A stretch of 20,642 bases of DNA from the NCBI GenBank assembly GCA_036519295.1, contig DATDLN010000222.1:1-20642 (forward strand). Direction: 5' to 3'. The position numbers were made by a program, and so were the translations under genes. The notes beneath the pieces are model-generated. The model was not told the DNA's origin. It saw only the letters and a list, made by a program, of their open reading frames with translations, and did not search any database. The first letter of the stretch is position 1. Each line of letters starts with the position of its first letter. Positions 1 to 6,364 of the stretch are shown here, in pieces. The stretch comes from JACVRW01 sp036519295 (GTDB lineage: Bacteria; Actinomycetota; Thermoleophilia; Solirubrobacterales; Thermoleophilaceae).

Positions 1-71
1 GCGGCCTTGGCGAAGTCGACGCCCATGCCGCGCCCGGCGCCGATGATGAACCAGGTCTTCTTGGAAGTCAT
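1..71 (-). CDS. SDR-family NAD(P)-dependent oxidoreductase, N-terminal fragment
   Basis: Read leftward from the ATG at 71-69, the first 23 codons begin MTSKKTWFIIGAGRGMG and run off the window edge. A short beta strand followed by the glycine-rich GAGRGMG turn is the Rossmann dinucleotide-binding start of the short-chain dehydrogenase/reductase family (usual form TGxxxGIG). These enzymes reduce or oxidise small carbonyl or alcohol substrates with NAD(P)(H) in the cytosol; the substrate cannot be told from this fragment. The gene is divergent from the MmyB-type regulator starting at 173, with about 100 bp between them. That arrangement is common in actinobacteria, where the regulator is thought to control the reductase. 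Only the N-terminus is visible, so the active-site YxxxK cannot be checked. Confidence 0.8.
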   Translation of the reverse strand, partial: MTSKKTWFIIGAGRGMGVDFAKA

Positions 72-105
72 GGCTCTCAGCAAAGCGCGGATCTCGCGCA
101 GGTGG

Positions 106-139
106 GAGTCCCTGTTGAGAGAGGTACTGGCAGAGTCCC
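106..139. promoter_or_regulatory. Possible operator: paired GAGTCCC repeats between SDR and regulator
   Basis: The 101-bp divergent intergenic region carries the heptamer GAGTCCC twice in the same orientation, at 106-112 and 133-139, spaced 27 bp start to start (close to 2.5 helical turns). A divergent regulator/oxidoreductase pair is the usual place for an autoregulatory operator. Assignment to the neighbouring MmyB-like protein is inference; the repeat itself is seen directly. Confidence 0.25.
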
Positions 140-160
140 CCCGGCGCTGACGGCCCGGTC

Positions 161-166
161 TACGCT
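161..166 (+). promoter_or_regulatory. -10 box (TACGCT) for a leaderless regulator mRNA
   Basis: TACGCT matches the TAnnnT form of a sigma70-type -10 box and ends 6 nt before the GTG at 173, so transcription would start at or next to the start codon. There is no ribosome binding site before that GTG. A CTGACG hexamer lies 8 nt upstream of the box, the same spacing as TTGACG before the infC box. Confidence 0.45.
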
Positions 167-172
167 TGGGGC

Positions 173-1052
173 GTGGAGACGAAGCAGGAGATCCGCGAGT
201 TCCTCACCTCCCGCCGCGCCCGGATCACGCCTGAGCAGGCGGGGCTGCACTCCTACGGCAGTCGCCGCGTTCTCGGGCTCCGCCGCGAGGAGGTCGCCGT
301 CCTGGCCGGCGTGAGCGCTCCGTACTACACCCGCCTGGAGCGCGGAGACATGAGCGGGTCTCCGAGAGCGTGCTGGAGGCCTCGCTCGGGCGCTCCAGCT
401 CGACGACGCCGAGCGCGCCCACCTCTTCGACCTCGCCCGCGCCGCACAGCCGACCCCAGCGCGGCCTCGTCGGCGCCAGGCCAAGCAGCGCGTCCGGCCC
501 GAGGTCCAGTGGACGCTGGACGCGATCACCGGCGCCGCCGCGTTCGTGGGCAACGAGCGCCTCGACATCCTGGCCTCCAACCAGCTCGGACGCGCGCTGT
601 TCTCCGAGCTGTACGCCGCGCTCGCGCGGCCGGTCAACACCGCCCGGTTCGTCTTCCTCGATCCGCGAGCCGAGGCGTCCTACGGCGACTGGGACCGCGT
701 CGCCACCGAATCCGTCGCCATCCTGCGCTCTGCCGCGGGCCGCGACCCGTACAACCGCGACCTCTCAGACCTCGTCGGCGAGCTCGCAACACAGAGCGAG
801 GCGTTCCGCACCCGCTGGGCCGCGCACAACGTCCGCTTCCACAACACCGGCGTCAAACACTTCAACCATCCCGTCGTTGGCGAGCTCCACCTGAACTACA
901 ACCGGCTGGACCTCGCCGCAGACCCCGGGCTGACGATCTTCACCTACACCGCCGAGCCCGGCTCGCGCTCCGAGGAGGCACTCAAGCTCCTCGGCAGCTG
1001 GGCAGCCACGGTCGACCCCGCCGAATCGCCACGCGCGACCGCCCCAACCTGA
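173..1052 (+). pseudogene. MmyB-like XRE-family transcriptional regulator, frame broken twice
   Basis: The product starts at GTG 173 (METKQEIREFLTSRRARI) with a helix-turn-helix domain: GLRREEVAVLAGVSAPYYTR is the recognition region, followed by LERGDMSG. The conserved continuation VSESVLEAS is found one frame over from 358. The rest (LDDAERAHLFDLARAAQPTP, then the ligand-binding domain with AGRDPYNRDLSDLVGELATQ and FNHPVVGELHLNYN) is in the third frame from about 390 to the TGA at 1050-1052. Both shifts equal loss of one base at a GGG triplet (356-358 and 388-390). Without them the gene would be a normal regulator of about 290 residues. The downstream frame is well conserved, so the lesion is either very recent or a sequencing/assembly error. 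MmyB-type proteins are actinobacterial DNA-binding regulators with a PAS-like C-terminal domain thought to sense small molecules; here it probably controls the divergent SDR gene. Confidence 0.8.
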
Positions 1053-1318
1053 GGCCTACTACCACACGCAGCCGCCCTGAGGCGTCCGCATAGGCGCTCC
1101 TGCTTTCCATGCGAGGGAGCGGTCCGTAACCGGCTCAGGCCCCTCTCGCGGCGCACTGCTCCTTCGCGAGTGATTGCGAGAGCGCACGCGTCGGCGCGAA
1201 CCCCCGCTTGGAGGAAACGCACACGTTCACCCGCGCGCGCCGATCGTGCTCGGCCGCGCCCGCACCGCTCATTCCACGAGGCCGCTCGCCGCACATGACT
1301 CGGTACCGTGGGCCCGGC
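1053..1318. other. Intergenic region between regulator and thrS
   Basis: No convincing gene is seen in these 266 bases. There is a modest hairpin (CGCTCC at 1095-1100 pairing with GGAGCG at 1116-1121), which may end the regulator transcript but has no T-run. A longer inverted repeat pairs CTCTCGC (about 1144-1150) with GCGAGAG (about 1176-1182). A TTG-started extension of the thrS frame from 1208 exists but lacks family similarity. No tRNA or T-box structure could be assembled. Confidence 0.4.
1304..1309 (+). promoter_or_regulatory. -10 box (TACCGT) of a probably leaderless thrS mRNA
   Basis: TACCGT fits TAnnnT and ends 9 nt before the thrS ATG at 1319. No Shine-Dalgarno sequence is present in the intervening GGGCCCGGC. 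The same segment resembles a T-box core (TGGTACCGCG), but the position directly on the start codon argues against that reading. Confidence 0.4.
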
Positions 1319-3262
1319 ATGAAGGTCACCCTTCCAAACGGCTCTCCCCTCGAGCTTCCCGACGGCGCCACCGGCGCCGACGCTGCTCGCGCGATCGGCG
1401 AGGGACTCGCCCGCGCCGCGCTGGGCGTGCGAGTCAGTCGCGACGGCGCCGAACCAGGGTTGCGCGATCTCGGGGCGCCGCTTCACGACGGGGACAGGAT
1501 CGAGATCGTCACCGCTAAGAGCGCGGAGGACGGCATGGGGCCCCTCTGGCTCGTCCGCCACGACGCGGCGCACGTGCTCGCCACCGCGGTGATGGAGCTC
1601 TACCCGGGCGTGAAGATCTCGATCGGGCCGCCGATCGAGGACGGCTTCTACTACGACTTCGACTTCCCCGAGGGGGTCAAGCTCACCGAGGACGACTTCG
1701 AGCGCATCGAGGCGAGGATGCGCGAGCACGTCAAGGCCGACGAGCGGTTCGAGCGCAGCGAGCTGCCGTGGGCGGAGGCGATCGAGCGCTTCAGCGCGGA
1801 GGGGCAGGACTACAAGGTCGAGCTGATCGAAGACCTCGTTCGGGACGAGGGGGTGGACAGCGTCACGCTCTACCGGAACGGCCCCTTCACCGATCTCTGC
1901 CGCGGGCCACACGGGCCGTCGACCGGGCGCATCAAGGCGTTCAAGCTCACGTCCGTCGCCGGCGCCTACTGGCGCGGCGACGCCCGCCGCCAGATGCTCA
2001 CCCGCGTCTACGGCACGGCCTTCCTCTCGAAGGAGGACCTCGAGGAGCACCTCCGCCGCCTGGAGCAGGCTCGCGAGCGCGACCACCGCAAGCTCGGCCG
2101 CGAGCTCGAGCTGTTCATGTTCTCCGATCTGGCGCCGGGCATGCCCCTCTGGCTGCCGAACGGCACACACATCTGGAACGAGCTGACGCGGCTGTGGCGC
2201 GCCACCAACGTCGAGCGCGGGTACGTCGAGGTGCGCACGCCGATCCTGTACGACGTCGAGCTCTGGAAGCGCTCCGGCCACTGGCACGTGTACCGGGACC
2301 ACATGTACTTCACGGACGTGGAGGACCGGCCGATGGGCCTGAAGCCCATGAACTGTCCCGCCCACTGCCAGATCTACAAGAACGAGCTGCGCTCCTACCG
2401 CGACCTGCCGCTTCGGCTCGCCGAGCAGGGTCTCGTGCACCGGCACGAGCCGAGCGGCACCCTCCACGGCCTCCTTCGGGTGCGCTCCATAACCCAGGAC
2501 GACGCCCACGTGTTCTGCACGGAGGCTCAGATCGAGGAAGAGGCCATGCGCTGCCTCGACTTCGGCTTCTTCATCTACCGCCAGTTCGGCCTCGAGCCGC
2601 GGCTCGAGCTCTCGACGCGCCCCGAGAAGCGGGTCGGGACCGAGGAGATGTGGGACAAAGCCGAGGCCGCGCTGCAGCGCACGCTCGAGCACAACAGGCT
2701 CGAGTACGAGTTGAACGAGGGCGACGGCGCCTTCTACGGGCCCAAGATCGACGCCCACGTGACCGACGCCGTCGGGCGGTCGTGGCAGCTCGGCACCGTG
2801 CAGCTCGACTACTACATGCCGGAGCAGTTCGAGCTGACCTACGTCGGGGCCGACAACGCGGAGCACCGCCCGGTGATGATCCACCGCGCCCTGATGGGGG
2901 CCTTCGAGCGCTTCATCGGGATCCTCATCGAGCACTACGGCGGCGAGTTCCCCCTCTGGCTCGCGCCGGTCCAGGCGGCCGTGCTGCCGATCGCAGACCG
3001 CCACGTGGCGTACGCGCGCAAGGTGGCCGGGACCCTGCGCGAGGCGGGTCTCCGGGCCGATGTCGACGAGCGCTCGGAGTCGGTCGGGAAGAAGATCCGC
3101 GAGGCCGAGGTGCGGAAGGTGCCCTACATGCTCGTCGTCGGAGATCAGGAGCAGAGCGACGGCGCCGTGGCGGTGCGGCGGCACCGCGAGGGCGATCTGG
3201 GGGCCGTCGCGCTCGAGGAGTTCGTCGAGCGCGCACGCGACGAGATCGAGCGGCGGTCCTAG
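1319..3262 (+). CDS. thrS: Threonyl-tRNA synthetase
   Basis: Class II synthetase that charges tRNA-Thr with threonine in the cytoplasm; 647 residues, normal family length. The chosen ATG gives MKVTLPNGSPLELPDGATG, the start of the TGS domain (about 1-60). The editing domain keeps its zinc-like cluster: His81 and His85 in HDAAH, and Cys194/His198 in CRGPH, so removal of mischarged serine should be intact. The catalytic core has MNCPAHC (Cys346, zinc ligand that selects threonine), the motif 2 region RSITQDDAHVFC and motif 3 near the HRALMGAFERFIG segment. The anticodon-binding domain starts at about APVQAAVLPI and contains DERSESVGKKIREAE. It precedes infC by 128 nt. An upstream in-frame TTG (1208) would add 37 residues without family similarity and was rejected. 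Confidence 0.98.
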   Translation: MKVTLPNGSPLELPDGATGADAARAIGEGLARAALGVRVSRDGAEPGLRDLGAPLHDGDRIEIVTAKSAEDGMGPLWLVRHDAAHVLATAVMELYPGVKISIGPPIEDGFYYDFDFPEGVKLTEDDFERIEARMREHVKADERFERSELPWAEAIERFSAEGQDYKVELIEDLVRDEGVDSVTLYRNGPFTDLCRGPHGPSTGRIKAFKLTSVAGAYWRGDARRQMLTRVYGTAFLSKEDLEEHLRRLEQARERDHRKLGRELELFMFSDLAPGMPLWLPNGTHIWNELTRLWRATNVERGYVEVRTPILYDVELWKRSGHWHVYRDHMYFTDVEDRPMGLKPMNCPAHCQIYKNELRSYRDLPLRLAEQGLVHRHEPSGTLHGLLRVRSITQDDAHVFCTEAQIEEEAMRCLDFGFFIYRQFGLEPRLELSTRPEKRVGTEEMWDKAEAALQRTLEHNRLEYELNEGDGAFYGPKIDAHVTDAVGRSWQLGTVQLDYYMPEQFELTYVGADNAEHRPVMIHRALMGAFERFIGILIEHYGGEFPLWLAPVQAAVLPIADRHVAYARKVAGTLREAGLRADVDERSESVGKKIREAEVRKVPYMLVVGDQEQSDGAVAVRRHREGDLGAVALEEFVERARDEIERRS

Positions 3263-3271
3263 CACCGCCGC

Positions 3272-3277
3272 TATACT
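3272..3277 (+). promoter_or_regulatory. -10 box (TATACT) upstream of the infC leader ORF
   Basis: TATACT is one mismatch from the TATAAT consensus, the best -10 box in the window, 10 nt after the thrS stop. It ends 8 nt before an ATG at 3286, which would put the transcription start on or beside that ATG. It probably drives infC-rpmI-rplT from within the thrS/infC gap. Confidence 0.55.
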
Positions 3278-3285
3278 CGCGCGCA

Positions 3286-3324
3286 ATGGAGGGCACCTAT
3301 ACCCCGCGCAGAGAGATTCGCTGA
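3286..3324 (+). CDS. Possible 12-residue leader peptide upstream of infC
   Basis: ATG at 3286 opens a short frame, MEGTYTPRREIR, ending at TGA 3322-3324. It has no ribosome binding site but starts 8 nt after a near-consensus -10 box, so it would be read as a leaderless message. Three of its twelve codons are arginine, including AGA, rare in such GC-rich DNA. The frame lies inside a potential hairpin (3291-3337). Leader regions before infC are known autoregulatory sites for IF-3 or L20 in other bacteria, so a regulatory role is plausible; it could equally be a chance frame. Confidence 0.3.
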   Translation: MEGTYTPRREIR

Positions 3325-3344
3325 CGCGCCCGTGCCCCATTTTG
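3291..3344 (+). promoter_or_regulatory. Candidate attenuator hairpin in the infC leader
   Basis: GGGCAC (3291-3296) can pair with GTGCCC (3332-3337), and inside it GCGC (3306-3309) with GCGC (3326-3329). CATTTT follows immediately, resembling a short terminator tail. A ribosome on the 12-codon frame would cover the 5' arm, so translation could affect folding. The pairing is seen directly; the regulatory reading is inference. Confidence 0.3.
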
Positions 3345-3378
3345 AACTCGAGACCGTTCGCCTCTTGACGTCCAGCCG

Positions 3379-3384
3379 TAGCTT
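3379..3384 (+). promoter_or_regulatory. -10 box (TAGCTT) directly upstream of infC
   Basis: TAGCTT ends 6 nt before the infC GTG at 3391 with no Shine-Dalgarno sequence between, consistent with a leaderless infC mRNA. TTGACG at 3365-3370 lies only 8 nt upstream, too close for a standard -35/-10 pair. Confidence 0.4.
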
Positions 3385-3390
3385 CTTCTA

Positions 3391-3975
3391 GTGCCGATCC
3401 CTCGTAGGTTCGATCGGCGCCCGCCCGAGCGCGACGAAACGCGCATCAACGAGCGCATCCGCGTCCCGCAGGTCCGTCTCATCGGAGAGGACGGCACCCA
3501 GATCGGCATCGTGTCGACCGACCAGGCCCTGCGCTACGCCCAGGAGCGCGACCTCGACCTGGTGGAGGTGGCGGCGGATGCCCGCCCGCCGGTGTGCCGC
3601 GTGCTCGACTACTCGAAGTACAAGTACGAGCAGGAGCAGAAGGCGAAGGCCGCGCGCCGCCATCAGAAGCAGGTCAACGTGCGCGAGATCAAGCTGCGGC
3701 CGAAGATCGCCCGCAACGACTACGAGACCAAGAAGAACCACGTGGTGCGCTTCCTGAAGGGCGACGACCGCGTGAAGGTGACCATCATGTTCCGCGGCCG
3801 CGAGCAGACCCATCCCGAGCGCGGCGAGGCGCTGCTCATGCGGCTTGCCGAGGACGTGGCCGACCTCGGCGCGGTCGAGCAGGCGCCGCAGCAGGACGGG
3901 CGCAACATGACGATGCTGCTCGCCCCGCACAAGCGGAGGCCGCAGCAGGCCCCTGAGCCGGCGCCGGCCGGCTGA
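3391..3975 (+). CDS. infC: Translation initiation factor IF-3
   Basis: IF-3 binds the 30S subunit, keeps it apart from 50S and checks the start codon/initiator tRNA pairing. The 194-residue product has the family signature INERIRVPQVRLIGEDG near residue 20, the N-domain through DLDLVEVA and VCRVLDY, the lysine-rich linker YEQEQKAKAARRHQK, and the C-domain KEIKLRP-like stretch VREIKLRPKIARNDYETK followed by VKVTIMFRGRE. A TAG in frame at 3379 excludes a longer product, so GTG 3391 is the first start. Many bacteria use a rare AUU-type start here for autoregulation; this gene does not. It begins with no ribosome binding site, immediately after a -10-like box. It is followed by rpmI and rplT, the standard order. 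Confidence 0.97.
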   Translation: MPIPRRFDRRPPERDETRINERIRVPQVRLIGEDGTQIGIVSTDQALRYAQERDLDLVEVAADARPPVCRVLDYSKYKYEQEQKAKAARRHQKQVNVREIKLRPKIARNDYETKKNHVVRFLKGDDRVKVTIMFRGREQTHPERGEALLMRLAEDVADLGAVEQAPQQDGRNMTMLLAPHKRRPQQAPEPAPAG

Positions 3976-4007
3976 GCCGTCCGGCGGCCAAAAGCCGTCT
4001 GCTTCAA

Positions 4008-4013
4008 TACATC
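4008..4013 (+). promoter_or_regulatory. Possible -10 box (TACATC) upstream of rpmI
   Basis: The AT-rich spot CAATACATC in otherwise GC-rich DNA ends 6 nt before the rpmI ATG at 4020, and the gap GTCCCC contains no ribosome binding site. The box fits TAnnnT less well than those before infC and thrS. Confidence 0.3.
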
Positions 4014-4019
4014 GTCCCC

Positions 4020-4214
4020 ATGCCGAAGATGAAGACCCACTCGGGCACGAAGAAGCGCTTCCGCAAGACGGGCGGCGACAAGCTGCGCGCCCGCCATTCG
4101 TTCACGAGCCACAACCTGGGGAAGAAGAACGCCAAGCGCAAGCGCCGCCTGGGTCGGCCGGTCGTCGTGGACCAGCGCGACCGCAAGCGAGTCACGAGGC
4201 TGCTGCACAAGTGA
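4020..4214 (+). CDS. rpmI: 50S ribosomal protein L35
   Basis: A 64-residue, strongly basic protein beginning MPKMKTHSGTKKRFRKTGG, the conserved L35 N-terminus, with SFTSHNLGKKNAKRKRRL in the middle and VTRLLHK at the end. It binds 23S rRNA in the large subunit. It lies 44 nt after infC; the gap includes an AT-rich -10-like element close to the ATG and no Shine-Dalgarno sequence, so it may be transcribed separately as well as with infC. Its stop codon overlaps the rplT start (GTGA at 4211-4214), so L35 and L20 synthesis should be translationally coupled. Confidence 0.98.
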   Translation: MPKMKTHSGTKKRFRKTGGDKLRARHSFTSHNLGKKNAKRKRRLGRPVVVDQRDRKRVTRLLHK

Positions 4215-4570
4215 GCCGGGTCAAGCGTTCAGTTCAAGCGCGCAAGAAGCACCGCGCCACGCTGGAGCGGACAAAGGGTTACCGCGGCCAGGCGCACTCG
4301 AGCTACAAGCGCGCGAAGGAGGCGCTGCTCAAGGCCGACTCCTACGCCTACCGCGACCGGCGCAACCGCAAGCGCGACTTCCGCCGCCTTTGGATCGTCC
4401 GCATCAACGCCGCCGCGCGCCGGGAGGGCATGAGCTACAGCCAGTTCATGCACGGCCTGCGCGAGGCGGGCGTCGAGCTCGACCGCAAGGTGCTGGCGGA
4501 CATCGCCGTCCGCGACCCCGAGACGTTCCGACGTTTTGCCGAGAGAGCCCGGGAGGCCGTGGCCGCGTAA
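4211..4570 (+). CDS. rplT: 50S ribosomal protein L20
   Basis: A 119-residue protein that binds 23S rRNA early in large-subunit assembly and, in several bacteria, represses its own operon. Family features: the basic N-terminal arm SRVKRSVQARKKHRATLE, then KGYRGQAHSSYKRAKEALL, YRDRRNRKRDFRRLWIVRIN and the C-terminal domain AARREGMSYSQFMHGLREAG with LDRKVLADIAVRDPETF. The start is the GTG that shares GTGA with the rpmI stop. A large RNA fold begins within its last codons (from 4547) and continues past the stop. Confidence 0.98.
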   Translation: MSRVKRSVQARKKHRATLERTKGYRGQAHSSYKRAKEALLKADSYAYRDRRNRKRDFRRLWIVRINAAARREGMSYSQFMHGLREAGVELDRKVLADIAVRDPETFRRFAERAREAVAA

Positions 4571-4598
4571 CGCCATCGGCATACCAGACCTCCCGGGC
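4547..4598 (+). promoter_or_regulatory. Long hairpin across the rplT stop codon (possible antiterminator)
   Basis: GCCCGGGAGG (4547-4556), in the last rplT codons, is perfectly complementary to CCTCCCGGGC (4589-4598). Within the loop CCGTGGC can pair with GCCA-CGG with one bulged T, extending the structure. The 3' arm shares bases 4595-4598 with the 5' arm of the terminator-like hairpin that follows, so the two folds exclude each other. This geometry is that of an antiterminator/terminator switch; which ligand, ribosome or protein would set it is unknown. Confidence 0.45.
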
Positions 4599-4623
4599 GC
4601 CCTTCGAGGCGCCCTTTGTGTTT
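4595..4623 (+). terminator. Intrinsic terminator-like hairpin between rplT and trmH-like gene
   Basis: GGGCGCC (4595-4601), a 6-nt loop and GGCGCCC (4608-4614) form a perfect 7-bp GC stem, followed directly by TTTGTGTTT. This is the most canonical rho-independent terminator in the window. The T-rich tail also contains the two possible GTG start codons of the downstream methyltransferase gene. Confidence 0.6.
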
Positions 4624-5319
4624 GTGATCCGTTCAGCCGACAACTCCAAGCTCAAGACGATCCGCAAGCTGCGGCAGAAGCACTGGCGCGAGAAGCTCGG
4701 GCTGTTCGCGGCGGAGGGGGAGGATCTGGTGGAGGCCGCCGAGCGGGGCGGCTGGGAGCCCGAGTTCGTGCTGCGCGCCGACCGCGAGGTGGAGCCTTCG
4801 CTGCTGAGCGGGGTGGGCACGCTCGGGTCCGGCAGCCGCGCCATCGGCGTGTATCCGCAGCGCTGGTCCGAGCCCGGCGGGCGGCTGATGGTCTGGCTGC
4901 ATGGCGTGGCGGACCCGGGGAACGTGGGCACGGTCCTGCGCGCGGCGCACGCCCTCTGCGACGGCCCGCTGGTCCTGGGCCCGGAATGCGCCGATCCCTA
5001 CTCGCCGAAGGCCGTGCGTGCGAGTATGGGATCGATCTTCGCCCGCCCTCCCGCGCGCGCGGGATTCGACGAGCTGCCGGGCCTGCGCATTGCGCTGGAC
5101 GCGCGGGCGGGCGAAGACGTGCGATCGGTGACGCTGACGGATCGGGTGGCCGTCTGCGCCGGAGCCGAGCGCCGGGGGCTGCCGGACGCCGTGTTGGCCG
5201 GGGCCGACGCCGTGGCCCGCATCCCCCTGCGCCCGGACGGCCCGGAGTCGCTGAACGTGGCCATGGCGGTCACCGTGGCGCTCTACGAACTGGGAACTAG
5301 GATGGCCGCCCATGTCTGA
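4624..5319 (+). CDS. TrmH/SpoU-family RNA 2'-O-methyltransferase
   Basis: SPOUT-class enzyme expected to methylate a ribose 2'-OH in rRNA or tRNA using S-adenosylmethionine; the target nucleotide cannot be assigned. The C-terminal domain carries the three family motifs: motif 1 in ADPGNVGTVLRAAHA, motif 2 in CAGAERRGLP, and motif 3 in IPLRPDGPESLNVAMAVTVA, the trefoil-knot cofactor site. The N-terminal portion (SADNSKLKTIRKLRQKHWRE, then LFAAEGEDLVEAA) is the SpoU substrate-binding domain. Start: GTG 4624 gives 231 residues; GTG 4618 is two codons earlier and cannot be excluded. Both lie in the T-tail of the terminator hairpin. The gene sits between rplT and pheS, as tsnR does in mycobacteria, and its stop overlaps the pheS start by 8 nt. 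Confidence 0.92.
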   Translation: MIRSADNSKLKTIRKLRQKHWREKLGLFAAEGEDLVEAAERGGWEPEFVLRADREVEPSLLSGVGTLGSGSRAIGVYPQRWSEPGGRLMVWLHGVADPGNVGTVLRAAHALCDGPLVLGPECADPYSPKAVRASMGSIFARPPARAGFDELPGLRIALDARAGEDVRSVTLTDRVAVCAGAERRGLPDAVLAGADAVARIPLRPDGPESLNVAMAVTVALYELGTRMAAHV

Positions 5320-6364
5320 CCTCCAGCAACTGCGGGCCGAGGCCGAGGCCGCGATCGGCGCCGCCGGCAGCGCAGCGGAGCTCGAGGAGCTCCGGGTGCG
5401 CTACCTGGGCCGCAAGTCGGAGCTGACGCGGGCGCTGCGCTCGATCGGCGAACTGCCGCCGGAGCAGCGCGGCCCCGTGGGCAAGGAGGCGAACGAGGTG
5501 CGCCGGGCGCTCGAGGAGCTCCTCAGGGAGCGGGGCGGGGAGCTCGAGGCGTCCGAGCTCGACCGGCGCCTGGCCCAGGACCGCATCGACGTCACGCTCC
5601 CCGGCGACCCGCCCCTGCCGGTCGGCCACCTGCACCTGGTCTCGCAGATTCGCAGGCAGATGGAGGACATCTTCATCGGTCTCGGCTTCTCGGTGCTCGA
5701 GGGGCCCGAGGTCGAGTACGGCTACTACAACTTCACCTCCCTGAACCACCCGCCAGACCATCCGGCCCGCCAGCCGCAGGACACGTTCTACTTCCGCGAC
5801 AGCATCCTGCTGCGCACCCACACGTCGCCGATGCAGGTGCGCGCTATGGAGGCGCAGGAGCCGCCGATCTACATCGTCGTCCCCGGCCGCACGTACCGCC
5901 CCGACACCCCGGACGCCACCCACGTGCCGATGTTCCACCAGCTCGAGGGGCTCGCCGTCGACGAGGACATCACGCTCGCCGACCTCCAAGGGGTGCTGCT
6001 CGCCTTCGCCCGCCAGATGTTCGGCGAGGAGACCGAGGTTCGCCTGCGCCCGGGCTACTTCCCGTTCACCGAGCCGAGCGTGGAGGTCGACGTCTCCTGC
6101 TTCCGCTGCGGCGGAACCGGATACCTCGGCGCCGAGCGTTGTCCAACCTGCAAGGGCGAGGGCTGGATCGAGATCCTCGGCTCGGGGATGGTCGACCCCA
6201 ACGTGCTCGGCTACGTGATCGACAACGGCTACGACCCGGAGCGCGTGCAGGGATTCGCCTGGGGGATGGGCATCGAGCGCATCGCGATGCTGGTCCACGA
6301 GGTGCCGGACCTGCGGCTGCTGTTCGAGAACGACGTCCGCGTCCTGGAGCAATTCGGAGCATGA
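5312..6364 (+). CDS. pheS: Phenylalanyl-tRNA synthetase alpha subunit
   Basis: The catalytic subunit of the (alpha-beta)2 class II enzyme that charges tRNA-Phe; 350 residues, usual length. It has an N-terminal coiled-coil (about 1-85, ending with ALEELLRERGGELEASELD), then the core: GLGFSVLEGPEVEYGYYNF, HTSPMQVRAM, the motif 2 region GRTYRPDTPDATHVPMFHQ, PGYFPFTEPSVEVDVSC, and motif 3 AWGMGIERIAMLVHEVPDLR. A four-cysteine insertion CFRC...CPTC precedes GWIEILGSGMVDPNVL; such knuckles occur in many bacterial PheS proteins. The ATG at 5312 lies inside the end of the methyltransferase gene, and its stop overlaps the pheT ATG (ATGA), so alpha and beta subunits should be made in step. Confidence 0.98.
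   Translation: MSDLQQLRAEAEAAIGAAGSAAELEELRVRYLGRKSELTRALRSIGELPPEQRGPVGKEANEVRRALEELLRERGGELEASELDRRLAQDRIDVTLPGDPPLPVGHLHLVSQIRRQMEDIFIGLGFSVLEGPEVEYGYYNFTSLNHPPDHPARQPQDTFYFRDSILLRTHTSPMQVRAMEAQEPPIYIVVPGRTYRPDTPDATHVPMFHQLEGLAVDEDITLADLQGVLLAFARQMFGEETEVRLRPGYFPFTEPSVEVDVSCFRCGGTGYLGAERCPTCKGEGWIEILGSGMVDPNVLGYVIDNGYDPERVQGFAWGMGIERIAMLVHEVPDLRLLFENDVRVLEQFGA

Noticed and set aside
356..390. Programmed frameshifting in the regulator gene
   Set aside because: Two shifts would be needed within 32 bases, with no slippery heptamer, downstream pseudoknot or internal Shine-Dalgarno sequence. Mutation or sequencing error is simpler.
1208..1318. N-terminal extension of ThrS from TTG 1208
   Set aside because: The extension is arginine/proline-rich without family similarity, while ATG 1319 starts exactly at the TGS domain and follows a -10-like box.
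1295..1318. T-box riboswitch before thrS
   Set aside because: CGGTACCGTG resembles the T-box core, but it lies 9 nt from the start codon with no room for a terminator or sequestor, and no stem I or specifier loop could be drawn upstream.
944..3340. Very long open frame (798 codons) on the minus strand opposite thrS
   Set aside because: It mirrors thrS exactly, has no family similarity, and arises because GC-rich codon usage leaves few stops in the antisense frame. Similar antisense frames opposite pheS, argB, argC and the FAD gene were rejected for the same reason.
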